Below are positions 60,651 to 64,000 of a stretch of DNA of 64,000 bases, piece by piece. Each line of letters opens with the position of its first letter. The first letter of the stretch is position 1. Made by a program: the position numbers and the translations under genes. The stretch covers positions 3,658,001 through 3,722,000 of the forward strand of contig OZ244818.1 of NCBI GenBank assembly GCA_965220285.1, given 5' to 3'. Under the pieces are notes generated by a model that was not told the origin of the DNA, did not search any database, and was given only the letters and a program-made list of their open reading frames with translations. This stretch comes from Bin5 sp009843665. GTDB taxonomy: Bacteria > Chloroflexota > Anaerolineae > Caldilineales > Caldilineaceae.

Positions 60651-61490
60651 TTAAGCCGCAGACGGCTCCTCTGCGCGCAGCACTGCAACAAAGTACGCCC
60701 CAACCCCGACAACAATCAGGCCGAGTACAAGCCCCAGTGGCAGGTAGCCCACCGCCTGCAGCTCGGCCGCCGCGGCCGCGATCAAATCGGCGCTCGGTTC
60801 ACAGCCGGCCAGCTTCTCCCCTTCCGGCCACGGGCCCAGCGGCCAGCCTTCACTGTTGCCAAACGGCATCGGCTCCCACTGCCATCCGGACGGCCACGGC
60901 TCCCCCTCGCCCGGCGTGGTCACACACATGCGTCGCAGCGCACGCACATTTTGCAGCTGCGACGCCCGCGTCGCCGCCGTGACGACAAAGTAGGCCGCCA
61001 CCACGCCCACACCGATAGCCCAGTTGCGCAGAATCCCGCGATACCTGACCACGGGGAGCTTCAGGAACACACACAGCAGAAAGACCGCCGAGACCACAAG
61101 ACCCAGCATCCAGTCCTCCACCCGGTCGCCCTGCCCCAGAATCCAGGGCGGCAGAAACACGGCCACAAACAGGAACATGTAGAGCCCGTTCAGAATTGCC
61201 ATCCCCAATACAATCATCTGTACCTTGGCGTTCCGCCACCAGGCCAGCGGTGCAGCTGTCACAAAAAGAATATTGAAGTGGTCGATAAAGGCCATGCTTG
61301 GAATGCCCAGCGCCGCGCCCAGGCTCAACTGCAGGTCGAACGCATCGTTACGCGCCGCACCCCCATCCAGGCCGAGGCCGAACGTGTAAATGGTGAACTC
61401 ATATCCCGGATATCCAAAGGCTAGAGCCAGCCACAAAAGTGTCAACAGAACGTTGGCGGTGATGAGTCTGATGATTGTCACTCTAGGCAT
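60651..61490 (-). CDS. Multi-pass membrane protein of unknown function
   Basis: No family recognised. 279 residues with six or seven hydrophobic segments: near 8-26, 60-83, 89-112, 125-145, 156-173 and 243-268. A soluble loop at about 180-240 contains Trp/Pro-rich sequence (GEPWPSGWQWEPMPFGNSEGW) and two Cys that may lie outside. The start ATG at 61490 is divergent from the PhyH gene at 61621. It is separated from the isomerase-like gene by the hairpin at 60576, so linkage is uncertain. Confidence 0.8.
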   Translation of the reverse strand: MPRVTIIRLITANVLLTLLWLALAFGYPGYEFTIYTFGLGLDGGAARNDAFDLQLSLGAALGIPSMAFIDHFNILFVTAAPLAWWRNAKVQMIVLGMAILNGLYMFLFVAVFLPPWILGQGDRVEDWMLGLVVSAVFLLCVFLKLPVVRYRGILRNWAIGVGVVAAYFVVTAATRASQLQNVRALRRMCVTTPGEGEPWPSGWQWEPMPFGNSEGWPLGPWPEGEKLAGCEPSADLIAAAAAELQAVGYLPLGLVLGLIVVGVGAYFVAVLRAEEPSAA

Positions 61491-61577
61491 ATAGAATTCA
61501 CTTTTATGAGTCGTTCAATAGGTGGAGGCCTCTCTTCCCCGCCGCGGCCCTGCTTGTTGCGTAACGAAATACGGTAG

Positions 61578-61583
61578 TACAAT
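61578..61583 (+). promoter_or_regulatory. Possible -10 box for PhyH (61621)
   Basis: TACAAT (61578-61583) with TTGTTG 18 bases upstream (61554-61559). Expected start near 61590, about 30 bases before the ATG. Confidence 0.35.
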
Positions 61584-61620
61584 TCTCCTACACTTATAGC
61601 CCACCAACGAAGGCGGCACC

Positions 61621-62412
61621 ATGAAAGTAACCCACGCGCAGAAACTCGAACTCTACGAAAAGGGATATGTACAGATTCCGGGTGCTGTCCCACGCGTGAT
61701 GGTCGACGCCGCAGTCAAAGCCATCAACCACTCTTTTGGCAAAGGTATCGATCCGGCGCAGATGATCACGTTTCAATCACAGTCATTCTGCCCGGAGTTG
61801 CAGAACGCCTCAGAAATCACCGATCTTTACAACAAAACGCCCGTAAAACAGTTGGCAGAGTCAATGATCGGCGCCGGGAAGATAAGTCCGGTTGAACACG
61901 GCCAGATAGCAGTTCGTTTTCCCCTAACGGACGATCCGCCGCCCGCGCTGCGTCCCCATCTCGACGGGCTCTACTCGCCCCACAACGGCGTCCCCGCCGG
62001 CGAACTGCAAAGATTCACCATGCTGGTCGGCATTGCACTAAGCGACGTGCCCTCCGATTACGCCGGAAATCTGGGCGTCTGGCCCGGAACCCATCATCTC
62101 TACGCACAATACTTTTGCCAGAACGGCCATGACATCCTTCTGCACCAGGGCGCAGAAGGCATGCCTCATATAGACTTGCCCAGCCCCCAAATGCTGACCG
62201 CTCGCGCCGGCGACGCCTTTTTCGTGCATTACCAGATTGCCCACTGCGCCTCGCCTAATGTCTCACCCCACCCGCGCTATGCCATCTACTTTCGCCTGCG
62301 ACACGTCAACCTCCAGGACCAACTCTACGAGGCCCTGACCGACATCTGGCGCGAATGGGATGGCATGCGCGAAATCGTCGCTCAGCACGGAGAACCTGTT
62401 ACGACTTCCTAA
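61621..62412 (+). CDS. Phytanoyl-CoA dioxygenase-like protein
   Basis: Fe(II)/2-oxoglutarate oxygenase fold, 263 residues. His113-x-Asp115 (PHLDGL) and His208 (YQIAHCAS) form the triad, Arg219 (HPRYAIYFR) the 2-oxoglutarate contact. YEKGYVQIPGAVPRVMVDAAV is the PhyH opening. It is the most divergent of the four PhyH proteins in the window. AAGG before the ATG. Ends one base before the convergent HD-domain gene. Confidence 0.9.
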   Translation: MKVTHAQKLELYEKGYVQIPGAVPRVMVDAAVKAINHSFGKGIDPAQMITFQSQSFCPELQNASEITDLYNKTPVKQLAESMIGAGKISPVEHGQIAVRFPLTDDPPPALRPHLDGLYSPHNGVPAGELQRFTMLVGIALSDVPSDYAGNLGVWPGTHHLYAQYFCQNGHDILLHQGAEGMPHIDLPSPQMLTARAGDAFFVHYQIAHCASPNVSPHPRYAIYFRLRHVNLQDQLYEALTDIWREWDGMREIVAQHGEPVTTS

Positions 62413-62413
62413 C

Positions 62414-63004
62414 TTACTCGTCCTCCATCTCCAGCTGTCCCGCCCTTTCCATCGCCGCCCAATAGGCGTGGTCCGCGCTGTTGACTAGTGTATTTTCCAG
62501 GCTGCGCTTGATCAACTCCCCCTCGGCCGAATGCGCGCCTGCCGTATGCGCCACCGCCTCCGGCAGCCCCACCGTCAACGCCACGTGCACCCCGTAGACC
62601 GAATGCCGGATCGACGGAAACCCCGCCGCGCCCACGTCGTTCTGCCAGCGCGCCTGGTTCCGCGGGCTGAACTCAAACGGCTTGCCCACATCATGGCACA
62701 GCGCACACGCCCACAGCAGGTCCCTGTCGATCCCGATATCCCCATGCACCGCTTCCAGACCGTCGGCAAGCCCCTGGGCCATGCGCGCGACTCCGCGCAA
62801 ATGCTCCGCCTGCGTGCCGTCCTTCAGCGCCGGCGAGTCCGGCACACCCGACCCGCGGATCTGGTCGATGCGCGTAAACTCCGACTCTGACAGCGCAAAG
62901 GCCCATGCCTCAATCACCTGCCCCCGCAGCTCCTCATCCTTGATCTCATTGACCTCCGGCAGGCTCTCACTCACGCCCCGGCGCAGTTCGTCCATCGATG
63001 CCAT
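62414..63004 (-). CDS. HD-domain phosphohydrolase-like protein
   Basis: Metal-dependent phosphohydrolase of the HD superfamily, 196 residues. His68 (AEHLRGVARMA), His104-Asp105 (CHDVGKP) and Asp178 (VNSADHAYW) form the H...HD...D metal set; His134 is an additional ligand-type residue. Substrate could be a nucleotide or another phosphoester. Follows the LarA-like gene by 48 bases on the same strand, so it may be in its operon. Confidence 0.9.
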   Translation of the reverse strand: MASMDELRRGVSESLPEVNEIKDEELRGQVIEAWAFALSESEFTRIDQIRGSGVPDSPALKDGTQAEHLRGVARMAQGLADGLEAVHGDIGIDRDLLWACALCHDVGKPFEFSPRNQARWQNDVGAAGFPSIRHSVYGVHVALTVGLPEAVAHTAGAHSAEGELIKRSLENTLVNSADHAYWAAMERAGQLEMEDE

Positions 63005-63052
63005 GCGTCTCTCTCCTCTCTTATGCGCAAAACGTTGGGCTGCCTGGCAACA

Positions 63053-64000
63053 TTAAGCTCCCACAGCAACAGGTTCTTCCCTCGCCAGAACCTGTGTCGA
63101 GGCGTTGGGAAATATGGCAACCGTGGCGTCCGCGGGCAGCCTGGCCGCCAGCTGGTCGATAAGCGTCTGCCAGTCCCGGTAGAGGAGGTCGCCGCCGTGC
63201 TTAACCGCAAACTCCGCCGCCTGAAAATGTTCGGAAACGATGAGCAGGTTTTCTCGCCCATTGACCACCGCCTGCGGATCCGGGGTAGCATCGGCCGCAG
63301 CTCTGCGCTTCAGGTACTGCTCCCAGGGCAGCTGCTGATGCAGACCATGATAGGAGATTCCGTCGCAAGCCGCGTTAAGAACGACCTTATACGGCTCCCG
63401 CTCAAAATACGGCAGCGGCCACAGCGCCTTCGACCCCTGGACCGGATCCGCATCCAGTGGATACCCGTTGCAGACCACAACGTCCGCCTCCTGACGCAGC
63501 CGGTTTGGAATCGTCGTACCGTAAGTCCTCTGCGCAAAACGTGCCCCCGCGCGATGCGCCTCAACGAAGTCGCCGACAAAAAGACCGGCAATCTGCCTGC
63601 GGCTGGTGATGACGCTGTTAACCACCATGTCCAGCCCAATTTTTCCCGCCACCTCCTCAGCCACGTCGCGCAGATCCCGCACACCGCCGTCGATGAGCGT
63701 CACCTTCCCTAGATCGCCCTCAGCCGGCTTCCGCCGCTCGATATTGCCCTGTCCCCGCGTAGGCGAAAATCCATGGAAATGAAAAATGGTGGCAAAACCC
63801 GCCACGCCCGGAACGATCAGCTTGGCGCCGCCCCCAAACCCGGCCGAGCCGTGCGGAAAGATACCCCCCACACAGATCTTGAACTCGGCTTCAGCCACAA
63901 TGCGATTGATATAGATCGGCGTCCCGTCCTCCAGACTGCCATAGGCGACCAAGTCCCCCGCCATGAAGTCATGCGAAGTCGTCCCGTAGGACGCCGCCAC
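63053..64000 (-). CDS. Lactate racemase (LarA/DUF2088)-like protein, partial
   Basis: C-terminal two-thirds of a LarA-type nickel-pincer enzyme; the frame is open at the window edge, so the start lies outside (316 codons visible including the stop). The block HGSAGFGGGAK at visible residues 50-60, followed by KLIVPGVAG, has His and Lys ten apart, as the His174/Lys184 pair of Lactobacillus LarA, and His76 is 16 after the Lys, as the nickel ligand His200. Those reference numbers are from memory. LarA homologues racemise or epimerise 2-hydroxy acids and sugar acids. It precedes the HD-domain gene. Confidence 0.88.
   Translation of the reverse strand: MAASYGTTSHDFMAGDLVAYGSLEDGTPIYINRIVAEAEFKICVGGIFPHGSAGFGGGAKLIVPGVAGFATIFHFHGFSPTRGQGNIERRKPAEGDLGKVTLIDGGVRDLRDVAEEVAGKIGLDMVVNSVITSRRQIAGLFVGDFVEAHRAGARFAQRTYGTTIPNRLRQEADVVVCNGYPLDADPVQGSKALWPLPYFEREPYKVVLNAACDGISYHGLHQQLPWEQYLKRRAAADATPDPQAVVNGRENLLIVSEHFQAAEFAVKHGGDLLYRDWQTLIDQLAARLPADATVAIFPNASTQVLAREEPVAVGA

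Overview
The window is GC-rich bacterial DNA with no rRNA or tRNA gene that I could see. Several things point to Chloroflexota, most likely Anaerolineae of the Caldilineales type: ABC binding lipoproteins with both a twin-arginine-like start and a lipobox, repeated MalF/MalG permease pairs without their own ATPase, many phytanoyl-CoA dioxygenase-like (PhyH) and Gfo/Idh/MocA genes, and dispersed intergenic palindromes. That placement is inference from gene content, not a phylogeny.

Layout. 1-9402 (minus): a carbohydrate ABC system (binding protein, epimerase, MalF, MalG) followed by an amidohydrolase, a PhyH oxygenase, two unrecognised genes and a family-5 binding protein cut by the window edge. 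9753-13098 (minus): a second binding protein/MalF/MalG set with a clear sigma-70 promoter at 13285-13313. 13396-13856: a MITE-like element. 13949-15112: a membrane-fusion-type lipoprotein. 15220-25236 (minus): two tandem paralogous binding proteins, a GH36-like alpha-galactosidase, MalF, MalG, a TPP enzyme and a Gfo/Idh oxidoreductase. 25828-29358 (plus): a family-5 binding protein with its own promoter and terminator, a small membrane protein and a ferredoxin-NADP reductase-like flavoprotein. 29420-37142 (minus): a nitrilase-fold protein lacking its catalytic cysteine, then a Gfo/Idh, a cupin and a peptide-type ABC system (DppC, DppB, binding protein). 37499-41246: GH172-like (DUF2961), flavin reductase, epimerase, fumarylacetoacetase-like genes. 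41584-47906 (plus): a complete carbohydrate ABC system with the only ABC ATPase of the window, plus a beta-propeller lipoprotein. 47918-51626: enolase-superfamily enzyme, AraC/GyrI fusion, PhyH. 51721-52189: second copy of the MITE-like element. 52488-56667 (plus): another binding protein/MalF/MalG set plus a VanZ-like protein. 56805-64000: PhyH, medium-chain dehydrogenase, sugar-isomerase-like protein, a membrane protein, PhyH, HD-domain protein and a partial LarA-like lactate racemase homologue.

Together the genes look like a scavenging and catabolic island: at least six ABC importers bring in sugars, oligosaccharides or peptide-like solutes; glycosidases open them; and Gfo/Idh, epimerase, MDR, TPP, enolase-superfamily and isomerase enzymes process unusual sugars or sugar acids. 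The single ATPase at 45541-46632 may energise several permease pairs.

The least expected structure lies between genes. Each of the eight binding-protein genes whose downstream region is visible is followed by a strong inverted repeat before the next gene. These repeats fall into unrelated sequence families. One AG/CT-rich family and one nested TTTGCG family show compensatory base changes. Two 460-470 bp elements with terminal inverted repeats and near-perfect 8-bp target duplications lie close upstream of promoter-like sequences of minus-strand genes. Heptamer (TGACCAC), 10-mer (CTTCGCGNNN) and TGTAGGGGC palindromic repeats are also scattered between genes.
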